The notes: a model not told the origin generated them from the sequence alone. Shown: positions 51,247-59,571, counted from the first letter of the stretch. The stretch is DNA of 64,000 nucleotides from CAWINY01 sp963837635 (GCA_963837635.1 CAWINY010000004.1:310001-374000), one strand, 5' to 3'. Numbers and translations: made by a program.

Positions 51247-51292
51247 CCACCCAGGTTAGCGCCGAACACTGCGGCGCTAACCTGGGGCACCC
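51247..51292. repeat. GGGGCACC-bordered palindrome, AGGTTAGCGCC stem
   Basis: CCCAGGTTAGCGCCG, an AACACT-like loop and CGGCGCTAACCTGGGGCACC. It is inverted relative to the neighbour at 51205, six bases away. Confidence 0.78.
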
Positions 51293-51343
51293 GGCACCCG
51301 GCTACCATCTTCCGCCCGCTTCGCGGGCTGCAACGCCGGAGTC

Positions 51344-51364
51344 CCGCCGGCGAGACGCCGGCGC
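51344..51364. repeat. GCCGGCGTCTCGCCGGC repeat
   Basis: CCGCCGGCGAGACGCCGGCG, a 7-bp stem with internal symmetry. The reverse complement occurs in the adaptor gene at 46673-46692. Confidence 0.7.
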
Positions 51365-51372
51365 TTCACCGT

Positions 51373-52443
51373 TCAGGGTGCCGCCTTTACTACCGGCGCC
51401 GCTTCAAAGAGGCTATCGGCGACCTCAAAGAGGTCCGGATCCACCTTGCGATTCTGGCCCAGGGCGGCTTCCAGCGGGACCGAGACCATCTTGGTTCCGT
51501 GCAGCGCGACCATCTGGCCGAACTTGCCTTGGTGGACAAAGTCGATGGCAGCCACCCCGTAACGCGTGGCCAGCACGCGGTCGAAGGCGCTGGGCGTGCC
51601 CCCGCGCTGGACGTGGCCCAGCACTACGGCGCGAGTCTCGAAACCAGTACGGCGTTCGATCTCCTTGGCGATGGCATTGCCGATCCCGCCCAGTCGGGGA
51701 TGGCCGAACTCGTCCAGCGACGTATCCTGCAACACCGTGGAGCTGTTCTGGTTGGGGTTGGGGGCAAACTTGGCTCCCTCGGCGGCGACCACGATACTGA
51801 AGTTCTGGCCCCCGTTGTGACGGCGGCGCAGGATTTCCGCCACTACGTCGATATCAAAGGGGCGCTCGGGGGTGAGGATCACGTGGGCGCCGCCGGCGAT
51901 ACCCGAATACATGGCAATCCAGCCGGCATCCCGCCCCATGACTTCCACTACGATCACGCGGTTATGCGACTCGGCCGTGCTGTGCACGCGGTCGATGGCT
52001 TCGGTTGCGATCTCGACCGCGGTGTCGAAGCCGAAGCAGAGATCGGTGCCGCTGAGATCGTTGTCGATGGTCTTGGGCACCCCGATGACCGAATACCCGG
52101 CCTGATGCAGCTTTAGCGCGACCGACTGAGTGTCATCGCCACCGAGCGCGATCAGGGCATTGCAGCCGTGCTTCTTCAGGTTGTCGATACATTGCTGGAT
52201 ACCGTTGGGCTTCTTAGCGGGATTGGTGCGCGAGGTGCGCAGCATGGTGCCCCCGCGCGTCAGGATGCCCCGGATCGCTTCGCGGTCGAGCGGCTGAGTC
52301 TTGTCTTCCAGGACGCCGCGCCAGCCCTCGGAGAAGCCGAGGAACTCGTCCCCGTAGTGGAACATGCCCTTGCGCACGACGGCGCGGATCACTGCATTCA
52401 GGCCAGGGCAGTCGCCGCCGCCCGTTAGAACCCCGATCTTCAT
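51373..52443 (-). CDS. 6-phosphofructokinase, probably pyrophosphate-dependent
   Basis: 356 residues, the length of group III PFKs. It begins KIGVLTGGGDCPGLNAVIRA. The phosphoryl-donor loop reads ALGGDDTQS (residues 101-105 GGDDT), where ATP enzymes have GGDGS/T. The substrate loop reads PKTIDND (Lys124), where ATP enzymes have PGTIDND. An Asp and a Lys at these two sites are the known markers of pyrophosphate-dependent PFK. EVMGRDAGWIAMYSGIAGGA follows. It would phosphorylate fructose-6-phosphate reversibly, in glycolysis. GGAGAG precedes ATG. Confidence 0.92.
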   Translation of the reverse strand: MKIGVLTGGGDCPGLNAVIRAVVRKGMFHYGDEFLGFSEGWRGVLEDKTQPLDREAIRGILTRGGTMLRTSRTNPAKKPNGIQQCIDNLKKHGCNALIALGGDDTQSVALKLHQAGYSVIGVPKTIDNDLSGTDLCFGFDTAVEIATEAIDRVHSTAESHNRVIVVEVMGRDAGWIAMYSGIAGGAHVILTPERPFDIDVVAEILRRRHNGGQNFSIVVAAEGAKFAPNPNQNSSTVLQDTSLDEFGHPRLGGIGNAIAKEIERRTGFETRAVVLGHVQRGGTPSAFDRVLATRYGVAAIDFVHQGKFGQMVALHGTKMVSVPLEAALGQNRKVDPDLFEVADSLFEAAPVVKAAP

Positions 52444-52524
52444 GATCTCTCCTTCACTCTCGCGTTCTCGGCAAGCGCGCTTGCCTGGGTTTGCCTTGCT
52501 TGAAAAATAGTTGAGAATTGCAAA

Positions 52525-53256
52525 TTATACCTGCTCCTTGAAGCCGTGCAGCAGAAACTCCCGGTTGCCTTCCATGCCAAGGATGGGTGAGTCGATCGCC
52601 TCGATTGCGCGGCAGCCCAGCTCCGCGAGGCAGGCGCGCACGCGATCCACGGCCGCCAGTTGAGCTCTTTGATCGCGCACGATACCGCCCTTCTCCACGA
52701 ACTCCCGGCCCGCCTCGAACTGCGGCTTCACCAGCACCACGGCCTCGTGTGTCTGCGACGCGGCAATCACGGCTGGCAACACCAGCGTCGCGGAAATGAA
52801 GGAGACATCCATCGCCAGGAAGTCCGCAGGCTCAACCTCGTCCGCTTTCAGGTAACGGGCGTTGGTCTTCTCCAGCAGTCGGACGCGCGAGTCCTGGCGC
52901 AAGCGATAGTCCATCTGCCCATAGCCGGTGTCGATGGCGATCACCCGCAGGGCGCCATGTTGCAGCAGGCAATCGGTGAAGCCGCCGGTGGAAGCGCCGA
53001 CGTCCATGCAAATCCGGCCCACGACATCGATCTTCCAGTGCTCAAGCGCGCGCTCCAGCTTCAGACCGCCGCGGCTCACATACCTCAGGTCCTCGCCCAA
53101 CATCCGGAGCGACGCGCCCTGCTCGACGCTGGTGCCGGCCTTCTCCACCTTCTGCTCGTTGACCAGCACCTTGCCGGCGAGGATCAGCGCCTGGGCCCGC
53201 TCCCGAGACTGCGCCAGGCCGCGCTCAACCAGCAGTTTGTCCAGCCGGATTTTCAC
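52525..53256 (-). CDS. tlyA: TlyA-family rRNA methyltransferase / hemolysin-like protein
   Basis: 243 residues from GTG 53256. The S4 RNA-binding domain occupies residues 1-65 (KIRLDKLLVERGLAQSRERA) and the FtsJ-type methyltransferase follows (ICMDVGASTGGFTDCLLQHG with the SAM loop, VIAIDTGYGQMDYRLRQD, PADFLAMDVSFISATLVLP, LVKPQFEAGRE). TlyA adds 2'-O-methyl groups to 16S and 23S rRNA in mycobacteria. An upstream in-frame ATG at 53385 would add 43 residues encoded by a low-complexity repeat, so the GTG is preferred. Confidence 0.88.
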   Translation of the reverse strand: MKIRLDKLLVERGLAQSRERAQALILAGKVLVNEQKVEKAGTSVEQGASLRMLGEDLRYVSRGGLKLERALEHWKIDVVGRICMDVGASTGGFTDCLLQHGALRVIAIDTGYGQMDYRLRQDSRVRLLEKTNARYLKADEVEPADFLAMDVSFISATLVLPAVIAASQTHEAVVLVKPQFEAGREFVEKGGIVRDQRAQLAAVDRVRACLAELGCRAIEAIDSPILGMEGNREFLLHGFKEQV

Positions 53257-53682
53257 CGCAACAGGGTAGCATCTATGCGTTCTCCGTTCCGCGTTTCCCG
53301 TTTTCCGCCCTCGCACGCAGCTATATCGCGGGGCCAAGAAATGGGAAACGAAGAACGGAATACGGAGAACGTTCGGGCGCATCATCTCTGGTGCAATGTG
53401 AGGAAACTTTAATCATTCCGCTCACTTCGGCCGCACTGGGACAGCATTTCCACAAACTTTCTCACACAGCTGTTGAAAACCGCGCCGACTGCAGTCCTTA
53501 CGCGGGTTTCCTGGGACATGGTCTTAATCCGCCGCTAATGATCAATGACCCGGGGATCGAATGCGTGTGAGCTTGGAAAATTCCGCGTTTCCGGGCCATC
53601 TCAATTGTCCGTTCTGACTGAGAGATGCGATGCCTTAGAATGAATTTTCAATTCACACTAGTCTTCAAACTCAAGGCTCATC
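53257..53682. other. Divergent tlyA/E1-alpha-like intergenic region
   Basis: 426 bases. Near tlyA lie two members of the GTTCTCCGTTTCCCG family (53278-53307 and, inverted, 53342-53372), which could fold on each other. The rest of the region is AT-richer than the flanking genes and probably has promoters, but no clear hexamer pair was found. Confidence 0.45.
53278..53372. repeat. Inverted pair of TTCTCCGTTCCGCGTTTCCC-type repeats
   Basis: GTTCTCCGTTCCGCGTTTCC at 53279-53298 pairs with GGGAAACGAAGAACGGAATACGGAGAAC-type sequence at 53344-53371, enclosing about 35 bases. It resembles the repeats at 30574 and 37700. Confidence 0.7.
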
Positions 53683-54921
53683 ATGGCAACCAGAGACAAG
53701 CATCCGGCGGTTCGAACAAACGTAGAACCGCATCCACCCAAGGCCAAGGACAAGGACAGGGACGACAAGGACGACAAGAACAAAGACAAGCTGGATCGCA
53801 ATAGCGCGCTGAAGTCCTCGCGCGCCCAGTGCGCCCCGCGTGCTGACGCAAGTTCAGGCGGCTTGGGAGAGAGCGGCCATCCGCCACTCGACACCAAAAT
53901 CCTGAAGCGGCTGTACTACTCCATGTTGAAGTGCCGCATGGTCAAAGAGTGCATGCCTCTGCTTTTGCGCTCTGGCAAGCGCACCTCCGGGAGACCATCG
54001 TTGGGATTGGACGGGTGCGCGTCGGTCGGACTCGAGGCCGCCCAGGTTGGCGCCACCATGGATCTCGATCCTGCCGACACCATCGCGCCCTCGCACGGCA
54101 ACCTGGTGACGCTCGTCATGAAAGGCACTCCGCTGAGGGTCATCTATGAGCAGTGGTTTGCCCTGCAAACTGGTCCCGGTCAAGGCCCTTCCTCACCAGT
54201 GTTGCCGAGCGTCGTTCCGCCAGCTTCCACGGTTGCCACGCAGTTGAGCGTCGCCACCGGGGTGGCTCTCGCTTGCAAGATGCAGCAGAAGGGCAACCTC
54301 GTGGTTGCGCTATGGGAAGGTGGTCCGGTCTTGCTTCCCGCAAGCGTGCCCCACAAGAGGGTCTCCGACAGAAGGGTGTCCGACAGGAGGGTGCCCCACA
54401 TCTGCCCGCCTTTGGCAGATGTGGGTTTCCAGCTGTGCCACGAGGCGCTCCACTTCGCCGGCTGGCACAAACTACCGATCATTTACGTGCTAGAGAACAA
54501 CGTGTCCGGATCGGCCCCGGGCCAGCGTAAGGCCGCTGTAACAGAACTGATCGCCAAGGCCCAGAGCTGCGGCATTCCGGCGATTGCGGTCGATGGCAAC
54601 GACGTGGTTGCCTGTTACCGAGTCAACCAGGAAGCCCGTCTGCGCGCCCGTAACGGCGGGGGGCCGACGCTCATCGAGTGCCAGACATACCCTTGGGGTG
54701 CCCCACCCTTTCGCGAAGCGAAGGGTGGGGAAAATCACGGCGACTCCGAGACCGACATCTGCCAAAACCGGGCAGATGTGGGGTACCCGCGGCGGGGGTG
54801 CGATCCGCTGCTCCTGATGCAAGGCTACCTGGACCAGCACCAACTCTGGTCGGAGAAGTGGAAACAGAAGATCACCGAGGAGGTCCAGGCGCAGATCGAG
54901 GAAGCGTTTCAGAGAATTTAG
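53683..54921 (+). CDS. E1-alpha-like thiamine-diphosphate dehydrogenase relative, degenerate
   Basis: 412 residues. The fold of 2-oxoacid dehydrogenase E1-alpha is recognisable (LYYSMLKCRMVKECMPLLLR; STVATQLSVATGVALACKM; LHFAGWHKLPIIYVLENN; IPAIAVDGNDVVACYRV; GPTLIECQTY). Two functional loops are broken: the ThDP/Mg motif GDG is WEGG (211-214) followed by a ~32-residue insertion with RVSDRRVSDRRVPHICPPLA. The loop after CQTYPWG (normally the Arg/His/Ser loop) holds two more palindrome-derived stretches (PPFREAKGGEN; DICQNRADVGYP). Residues 20-40 are Lys/Asp-rich. No E1-beta or E2 gene follows. It is probably non-catalytic, or a pseudogene that still reads open. Confidence 0.7.
   Translation: MATRDKHPAVRTNVEPHPPKAKDKDRDDKDDKNKDKLDRNSALKSSRAQCAPRADASSGGLGESGHPPLDTKILKRLYYSMLKCRMVKECMPLLLRSGKRTSGRPSLGLDGCASVGLEAAQVGATMDLDPADTIAPSHGNLVTLVMKGTPLRVIYEQWFALQTGPGQGPSSPVLPSVVPPASTVATQLSVATGVALACKMQQKGNLVVALWEGGPVLLPASVPHKRVSDRRVSDRRVPHICPPLADVGFQLCHEALHFAGWHKLPIIYVLENNVSGSAPGQRKAAVTELIAKAQSCGIPAIAVDGNDVVACYRVNQEARLRARNGGGPTLIECQTYPWGAPPFREAKGGENHGDSETDICQNRADVGYPRRGCDPLLLMQGYLDQHQLWSEKWKQKITEEVQAQIEEAFQRI
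54390..54425. repeat. 36-bp palindromic repeat inside the E1-alpha-like gene
   Basis: GGTGCCCCACATCTGCCC, GCCTTT loop and GGCAGATGTGGG. It is preceded by two 15-base tandem units (AGGGTGTCCGACAGG type) at 54353-54387. It is read in frame as VPHICPPLADVG. Confidence 0.9.
54697..54730. repeat. GGTGCCCC palindrome, ACCCTTTCGC stem, inside the E1-alpha-like gene
   Basis: GGTGCCCCACCCTTTCGC, GAA loop, GCGAAGGGTGGGG: a 14-bp perfect stem with the same left border as the other families but a fourth stem type. Confidence 0.82.
54752..54787. repeat. 36-bp palindromic repeat inside the E1-alpha-like gene (reverse)
   Basis: CCGACATCTGCC, AAAACC loop and GGGCAGATGTGGGGTACC. Reverse orientation to 54390, with border GGTACCCC instead of GGTGCCCC. 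It is read in frame as TDICQNRADVGYP. Confidence 0.87.
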
Positions 54922-54961
54922 ATTCGAATAGGCCCGGTTTTGGCGAAGGATAAGGCAGTCT

Positions 54962-56392
54962 CTACCTCAGATTGTCGGTTTGCGGCTCGGTATGAATCAG
55001 GATGCGGAACAGCTTCGGTGCCTCCTGCTTGAAGCGCGCTTCCAGTTCGGTGGAGAGTTCATGCACCCGCGCCAGCGGCAGGTCATCCGCCATGGTGCAA
55101 TGGCAGGAAACATAAAGGTGGGTGCGCACCCGTTTTATTTGCACCTCATGCACATCAATCACCTCGGGGAACTCCTTGCCGATGCGCTGCAGTAAGTGCT
55201 CCAGCGCCGGGTCGCGTTGCACCCCCCCGCCCATCTCGATGGTGGCCGTTTCACTCTCGATGTGGGTCAGGATGAATTCAATCTCGGGCAGCTCGCGCCG
55301 CATCTCGCACTCCAACTCGGTCACCTTGTCGTGCGCCTCCTTAAGGGTGAGCTTCTCGTCCAGTTCCATGTGCTGTTCCACGTAGAGCCGTCCGGCCAGA
55401 TTCTGGATGCTGATGTCGTGCACGTGAAAATTGCTTCGCGCCGCGACCACGCGGATGCGATCGAACAGGTTCTCCTGGCGCGAGGCGCGCGGCACCGAGC
55501 TTACGACCACGTCCGCGTCCGGCAGGATCGCATGCACCGCGTTGGCCACGGCGGAAGCCACCTGCTCCGATCTTTGGAAAGTGACCGTGCGCGCCAGTCC
55601 GATGGAGAGGTCCACGAAATAGCGGCTGCCGCCCCGCCGGATTCGGGCCCGGCCCACCTCCAGCACTCCTTCTACTTTGTTGACCGCGTCGATGATCGAG
55701 TTACGCACCCCCGCCGGGGCCGCATCCAGCAGAGCGTCGATGGTCATCCGGCCCAGTCTTGAGCTCACCCACATCACCACGCCCGCCACAAACAGCGCCG
55801 CGACGGGGTCGGCGATGCGCAACCACGGACGGTGGAAGCTCCTTCCAGCCTGGACGGCGGCCAAGCCCAGGATCACCATGGTGCTGGACCAGATGTCGGT
55901 CCGGAAGTGCAAGGCGTCGGCAGCCAACGCCTGGCTGTCGTATTTATCGGCGATTCTTTTCAGGGCGCGGGAACGCCACCAGTCGGTGGCGATCGAAAAG
56001 AACATCACCAGGAAAGCGCCCACGCTGGGTTCGATTTCGACCGAGCGGAAGAAGAGCCGCTTCAGGGCCTCGTAGACGATCCAGACGCAGGTCAACGCCA
56101 GCAGGGAAGTTTCGATAAAAGCGGAAAAGTTCTCCACCTTGCCGTGGCCGAACTGATGGTCCGCATCCGCGGGTTTGTCGGAGACCTGCACCGAGAACAA
56201 CGTCACCAGCGCGGCCAGCAAATCCAGCCCCGAATGGGCGGCTTCCGACAAGATGCCCAGCGAGCCGGTGGTGACCCCTACGATGCTCTTCAACAGGGTA
56301 ATGGCAATCGCAGCCCAGACGGAGTTCTGCGCTACGCCGCGCTTCTCCGCCTGCATCTGCTCCCGGCCAAAATGTTCGTGGGCTGGCGTCAT
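54962..56392 (-). CDS. Cation diffusion facilitator transporter with extended cytoplasmic region
   Basis: 476 residues, while typical CDF proteins have ~300. The membrane domain has the metal site HSGLDLLAALVTLFS (HxxxD) and DHQFGHGKVENFSAFIE. A second acidic helix lies at ALAADALHFRTDIWSSTMVI (HxxxD). After the usual dimerisation domain (residues ~210-290) two further domains of similar design follow (~300-385, ~395-470), each with HxH-containing strands (HVHDISIQNLAGRLYVEQHM; DVHEVQIKRVRTHLYVSCHC). It exports divalent metals such as Zn, Co, Fe or Mn in exchange for protons. Confidence 0.88.
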   Translation of the reverse strand: MTPAHEHFGREQMQAEKRGVAQNSVWAAIAITLLKSIVGVTTGSLGILSEAAHSGLDLLAALVTLFSVQVSDKPADADHQFGHGKVENFSAFIETSLLALTCVWIVYEALKRLFFRSVEIEPSVGAFLVMFFSIATDWWRSRALKRIADKYDSQALAADALHFRTDIWSSTMVILGLAAVQAGRSFHRPWLRIADPVAALFVAGVVMWVSSRLGRMTIDALLDAAPAGVRNSIIDAVNKVEGVLEVGRARIRRGGSRYFVDLSIGLARTVTFQRSEQVASAVANAVHAILPDADVVVSSVPRASRQENLFDRIRVVAARSNFHVHDISIQNLAGRLYVEQHMELDEKLTLKEAHDKVTELECEMRRELPEIEFILTHIESETATIEMGGGVQRDPALEHLLQRIGKEFPEVIDVHEVQIKRVRTHLYVSCHCTMADDLPLARVHELSTELEARFKQEAPKLFRILIHTEPQTDNLR

Positions 56393-56572
56393 GGGCGAAT
56401 TCCATTATCGTCGCGCGCCCACTAGCCAACAAGCAGCGAAGTTCTTCGTACCCAGTACTCAGAATGCACCTGTCAACTGAGTCCTGAGTACTTGCAGTTT
56501 GCGGTGTGCTGCTGCTCCTGCTAACCTTCGGGAAGACACTGGTAGTTCTTACGAAACGGAGATACCGCCGCT

Positions 56573-57559
56573 ATGCGTTTTTGTTCCTTGATCCTGGTGC
56601 TGGCTTCCTGCCTCGCCCTGGCGCAGACCAAGACTAATCCACCTGCCGCCCCAGCCGCCGCCGGCGCTGCGGCCAATTCTTCTCCGGAAGCGAAAAAAGA
56701 GCTGGCGCCCGATGCTGCCGTGATTACCGTGAAAGGCCTCTGCACGAAGCAGCCGCCGGCGGGCGGGGAATGCAACACCATTATTACCAAGCAGCAATTC
56801 GACGTGCTTGCCGATGCCCTGTTCGGCACAAAGTTTCCACAAGGCGGAGTTCCGGACATGAGCAAGCGCAATCTGGCGAAGAACTGGGCCACGGTGCTGG
56901 TGCTCAGCAGCCTGGCGGAGAAAGACGGTCTGCTCAAGCAGCCGCGTACTCAGGCGCTCATCCAGTTCGGCCAACAGCAGGCAGAGGCGCAGGAAGAGGC
57001 GCGCACCCTGCAGAAGGGCTCCGTTCCGACCGACGCCGAGGTCCGCAAGGTCTACGACGGTAATAAGGACAAGCAGTTCTGGGAGACGCAAGTCGAGCGC
57101 ATCGCCGTTCCCGCCAAGGGCGAAGGCGACAAGGGCGCCGACGAGGCCACCATGAAGGCTTTCACCCAGGAGATTCTGAAGCGCGCCAAGGCCGGCGAAC
57201 CCTTCGAAAAGCTGCAAAAGGAGGCGTTCGACAAGGCGGGTCTGGAAAATCCTGTGCAGGTGAATCTGACCATCCACTCCGACATGCTTCCGCCCGAGAT
57301 GGAGAAAAGCGTTCGGGATACCAAGGTGGGCGAGATCGGGACGACCAGCGATCCGAGTACCGGCACCCAGATCTTCAAGGTGATTAAGACGGAATACATC
57401 CCGTTCGAAAAAGTGGAGGACAAAGTCAGACATCAGTTGCAGCAGGAACGGACACAGCAATCGTTCGAATCGGTGATCAACGCGCACCCCGCGGATTTGA
57501 ACCCGGATTACTTCGGTCCCGAACCTCCGCCCAGTCCGGCCGCGCCGATGGGCAGGTAA
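56573..57559 (+). CDS. SurA/PrsA-like peptidyl-prolyl isomerase (exported)
   Basis: 328 residues with a signal peptide (MRFCSLILVLASCLALAQ). A Pro/Ala-rich linker follows, then a SurA-N-like helical region (about 65-165: QQFDVLADALFG, SKRNLAKNWATVLVLSSLAE) and a parvulin domain at ~165-285 (DKQFWETQVERIAVPAKGEG; KRAKAGEPFEKLQKEAFDKA; PPEMEKSVRDTKVGEIG). Such proteins aid folding of exported or outer membrane proteins. The catalytic His/Cys residues of active parvulins are not evident, so it may act mainly as a chaperone. GGAG precedes the ATG. Confidence 0.78.
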   Translation: MRFCSLILVLASCLALAQTKTNPPAAPAAAGAAANSSPEAKKELAPDAAVITVKGLCTKQPPAGGECNTIITKQQFDVLADALFGTKFPQGGVPDMSKRNLAKNWATVLVLSSLAEKDGLLKQPRTQALIQFGQQQAEAQEEARTLQKGSVPTDAEVRKVYDGNKDKQFWETQVERIAVPAKGEGDKGADEATMKAFTQEILKRAKAGEPFEKLQKEAFDKAGLENPVQVNLTIHSDMLPPEMEKSVRDTKVGEIGTTSDPSTGTQIFKVIKTEYIPFEKVEDKVRHQLQQERTQQSFESVINAHPADLNPDYFGPEPPPSPAAPMGR

Positions 57560-57569
57560 TAGTAACTTC

Positions 57570-57650
57570 GGATTTTGCGATTTCTGATTTCTGATTTTGT
57601 GTCCTGCAAAGGTCCACCTGTGAAATCAGAAATCGCAAATCAGAAATCTA
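57570..57650. repeat. Inverted GATTTCTGATTTCTG / CAGAAATCGCAAATCAG repeat
   Basis: GGATTTTGCGATTTCTGATT at the left and AAATCAGAAATCGCAAATCA at the right form a near-perfect 28-bp stem. It sits between convergent genes and may end transcription; it is the same family as the insert in the GT39-like gene. Confidence 0.85.
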
Positions 57651-57662
57651 GAATTGAAGAAC

Positions 57663-58109
57663 TCACTCCTTCGCCCTGGGCGCGCTCTTCCTTCGTCTTT
57701 CCGGCCCCGGGTACTCTTGTTTCAGCACGCGGTCGATCCGCTCCACGCTGGCTACCACCGCGGGGCCGTGCGTTTGGTCGTTGATCAGGTACCCGGCCGA
57801 GGTGATTACGTCCAAGGCGTTGCGGATGTTGTGATTCAGCCGCGCCGCCCGCTCCAACTCCTCACTTACGCGCAGCCGTCGCTCATGCGCAGCTTCCAGG
57901 ACAAGCCAGCAGGAAAGTGAGGTAAGACCACTTACGATCAACCCGCGTATTAAGTACTTCGATACCAACGGAAGTGAGGTGGTATACCAGTTCAACACGG
58001 AGTCGAACACCCCCACCACCAAGCTAAAGGTGATCGCCACCCCGAGCCGCGTGCGCCAGTTATCAGTCGCCTTGCCGAGAATCTCTCCGAGCCGTTGCAG
58101 CGTTTGCAT
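57663..58109 (-). CDS. Two-helix membrane protein with RNALDVI motif (paralogue A)
   Basis: 148 residues from ATG 58109 (MQTLQRLGEILGKATDNWR); ATG 58172 would add 21 residues. Two membrane helices (GVAITFSLVVGVFDSVLNWY; RGLIVSGLTSLSCWLVLEAA) precede a cytosolic helical hairpin: ELERAARLNHNIRNALDVIT, then SAGYL and VVASVERIDRVLKQEY. The hairpin looks like a histidine-kinase dimerisation region with His in the H-box place (LNHNIRN), but no ATPase domain follows. The protein at 59875 has the same plan. It is not a known family to me. Confidence 0.62.
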   Translation of the reverse strand: MQTLQRLGEILGKATDNWRTRLGVAITFSLVVGVFDSVLNWYTTSLPLVSKYLIRGLIVSGLTSLSCWLVLEAAHERRLRVSEELERAARLNHNIRNALDVITSAGYLINDQTHGPAVVASVERIDRVLKQEYPGPERRRKSAPRAKE

Positions 58110-58330
58110 AGTCCGTGCGTGGCGACCACTGACCTTAGCTGCCCGCCCTGTCCTAATGAATGGTTCGCCCAAAAGGTTGCGCTAGAATGCGCGGCTTGCG
58201 AGTTGGGCGTCTCATCGTGAGATGCAAGCTGGGCAGGGGTACACTGCCCCCTTCGATTTTTTTCCTCCAGCCCGCTTCGATCGGTCCTCATGTTCTCTTG
58301 GCCGGAGGTTCGAGGACGCCTGCGAGCTGA

Positions 58331-58336
58331 TACAAT
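58331..58336 (+). promoter_or_regulatory. Candidate -10 box of the SRP RNA gene
   Basis: TACAAT with seven bases to the predicted SRP RNA start. A -35 element is not obvious. Confidence 0.4.
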
Positions 58337-58341
58337 TTACC

Positions 58342-58452
58342 GGTCGGGCATCGGCCTCGCGCGACGTAATCCCGCCAACCCCGCCAGGTCCGGAAGGAAG
58401 CAACGGCAACGGGCTCGTACGTGTGCAGCGGGAAAACCGGTGTCCGGCTTTT
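58342..58452 (+). ncRNA. ffs: Small bacterial signal recognition particle RNA (4.5S type)
   Basis: The conserved apical loop CCAGGTCCGGAAGGAAGCAA (58385-58404) with its symmetric bulges identifies SRP RNA. The ends pair: GGGCATCGG (58346-58354) with CCGGTGTCC (58437-58445), all pairs being Watson-Crick or G-U. A GGCTTTTTTC tail follows as a terminator. The RNA is about 105 bases and would bind Ffh to guide membrane protein synthesis. The adjacent fabH gene starts 118 bases downstream. Confidence 0.93.
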
Positions 58453-58569
58453 TTCTGTTCCCTTGCCATTGTCCGCCGCTGGCTGCCGAATAGAACCGCA
58501 CATCGCAAGTTAATGGACAGGGCCGGACGGAATGTTTCACAATGGTTCTTTCCTGACGGAGACGACGAA

Positions 58570-59571
58570 TTGACCAGCCCTTTTCGCGCCAAGATCAGCG
58601 CCCTGGGAACCTATGTTCCGCCGCGCGTGCTCAGTAATGCCGACCTGGAGAAGATGGTCGACACCACAAACGACTGGATCATGGAACGTACGGGCATCCG
58701 CGAACGCCACATTGCCGACAAGGGGGTAGGCGCCAGCGACCTCGCCACCTGTGCCGCGCGACAGGCATTCAACCAGAGTGGCATCGATCCTCGCGAGATC
58801 GAGGCGGTGGTAGTCGGCACGGTCACGCCGGACATGATGTATCCCTCTACCGCCTGCCTGGTGCAGCACAAGCTGGGCTTGAAGAACGTGTGGGGATTCG
58901 ACGTTTCGGCGGGCTGCTCGGGCTTTGTCTTTGCCCTTACGGCCGGCGCGCAGATGGTGCAGAGCGGCGTGCACAAGAAGGTTCTGGTCATCGGCACGGA
59001 CGTGAATTCTTCCATGATCGACTACACCGATCGCGCGACCTGCATTATATTCGGCGACGGCGCCGGCGCGGTGATTGTGGAGCGTGCCGAGGACGGCGAC
59101 GAGAACGTGATCCTCGATTATGTGCACGAGATCGATGGCGCCGGCGGCAAGTATCTCTACAAGCCGGGCGGCGGCAGTTTGAACCCCTCCTGGCGCGAAG
59201 ACGTGACCCCGGAGATGCACTACGTCCACCAGGACGGCCAGCAGGTCTTCAAGTATGCCGTGCGCAAGATGGCGGAGGTGACCGAGACGTTGCTCAAGCG
59301 CAACGGCTTGACTGGCGCCGATGTCGACTGTTTCATCCCGCACCAGGCCAACCTGCGCATCATCAAGGCGACTGCCGACCGGCTCAAGCTCCCGCCGGAA
59401 AAATGCATCATCAACATCGAGATGTACGGCAACACCACCGCGGGCACCATCCCGCTGGCCATGGACACCGCCCGCCAGCAGGGCAGGCTCAAGAAGGGCG
59501 ATACCGTGCTGCTGGCCGCCGTGGGCGCAGGCTTCACCAATGGCGCTACGCTGCTGAAGTGGGCAATTTGA
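58570..59571 (+). CDS. fabH: Beta-ketoacyl-ACP synthase III
   Basis: 333 residues from TTG 58570, chosen because GGAG lies eight bases upstream and FabH proteins start here (FRAKISALGTYVPPRVLSN); upstream in-frame ATGs would overlap or follow the SRP RNA. The catalytic triad is Cys116 (DVSAGCSGFVFALTAG), His (CFIPHQANLRIIKAT) and Asn (YGNTTAGTIPLAM). VGAGFTNGATLLKW ends it. It condenses acetyl-CoA or branched acyl-CoA with malonyl-ACP to start fatty acid synthesis. It stands alone, without the usual plsX or fabD neighbours. Confidence 0.93.
   Translation: MTSPFRAKISALGTYVPPRVLSNADLEKMVDTTNDWIMERTGIRERHIADKGVGASDLATCAARQAFNQSGIDPREIEAVVVGTVTPDMMYPSTACLVQHKLGLKNVWGFDVSAGCSGFVFALTAGAQMVQSGVHKKVLVIGTDVNSSMIDYTDRATCIIFGDGAGAVIVERAEDGDENVILDYVHEIDGAGGKYLYKPGGGSLNPSWREDVTPEMHYVHQDGQQVFKYAVRKMAEVTETLLKRNGLTGADVDCFIPHQANLRIIKATADRLKLPPEKCIINIEMYGNTTAGTIPLAMDTARQQGRLKKGDTVLLAAVGAGFTNGATLLKWAI

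Noticed and set aside
58222..58569. FabH starting at ATG 58222 or 58513
   Set aside because: The frame from 58222 runs through the SRP RNA gene, and the residues before FRAKISALG have no match to FabH. TTG 58570 has a well-spaced GGAG.
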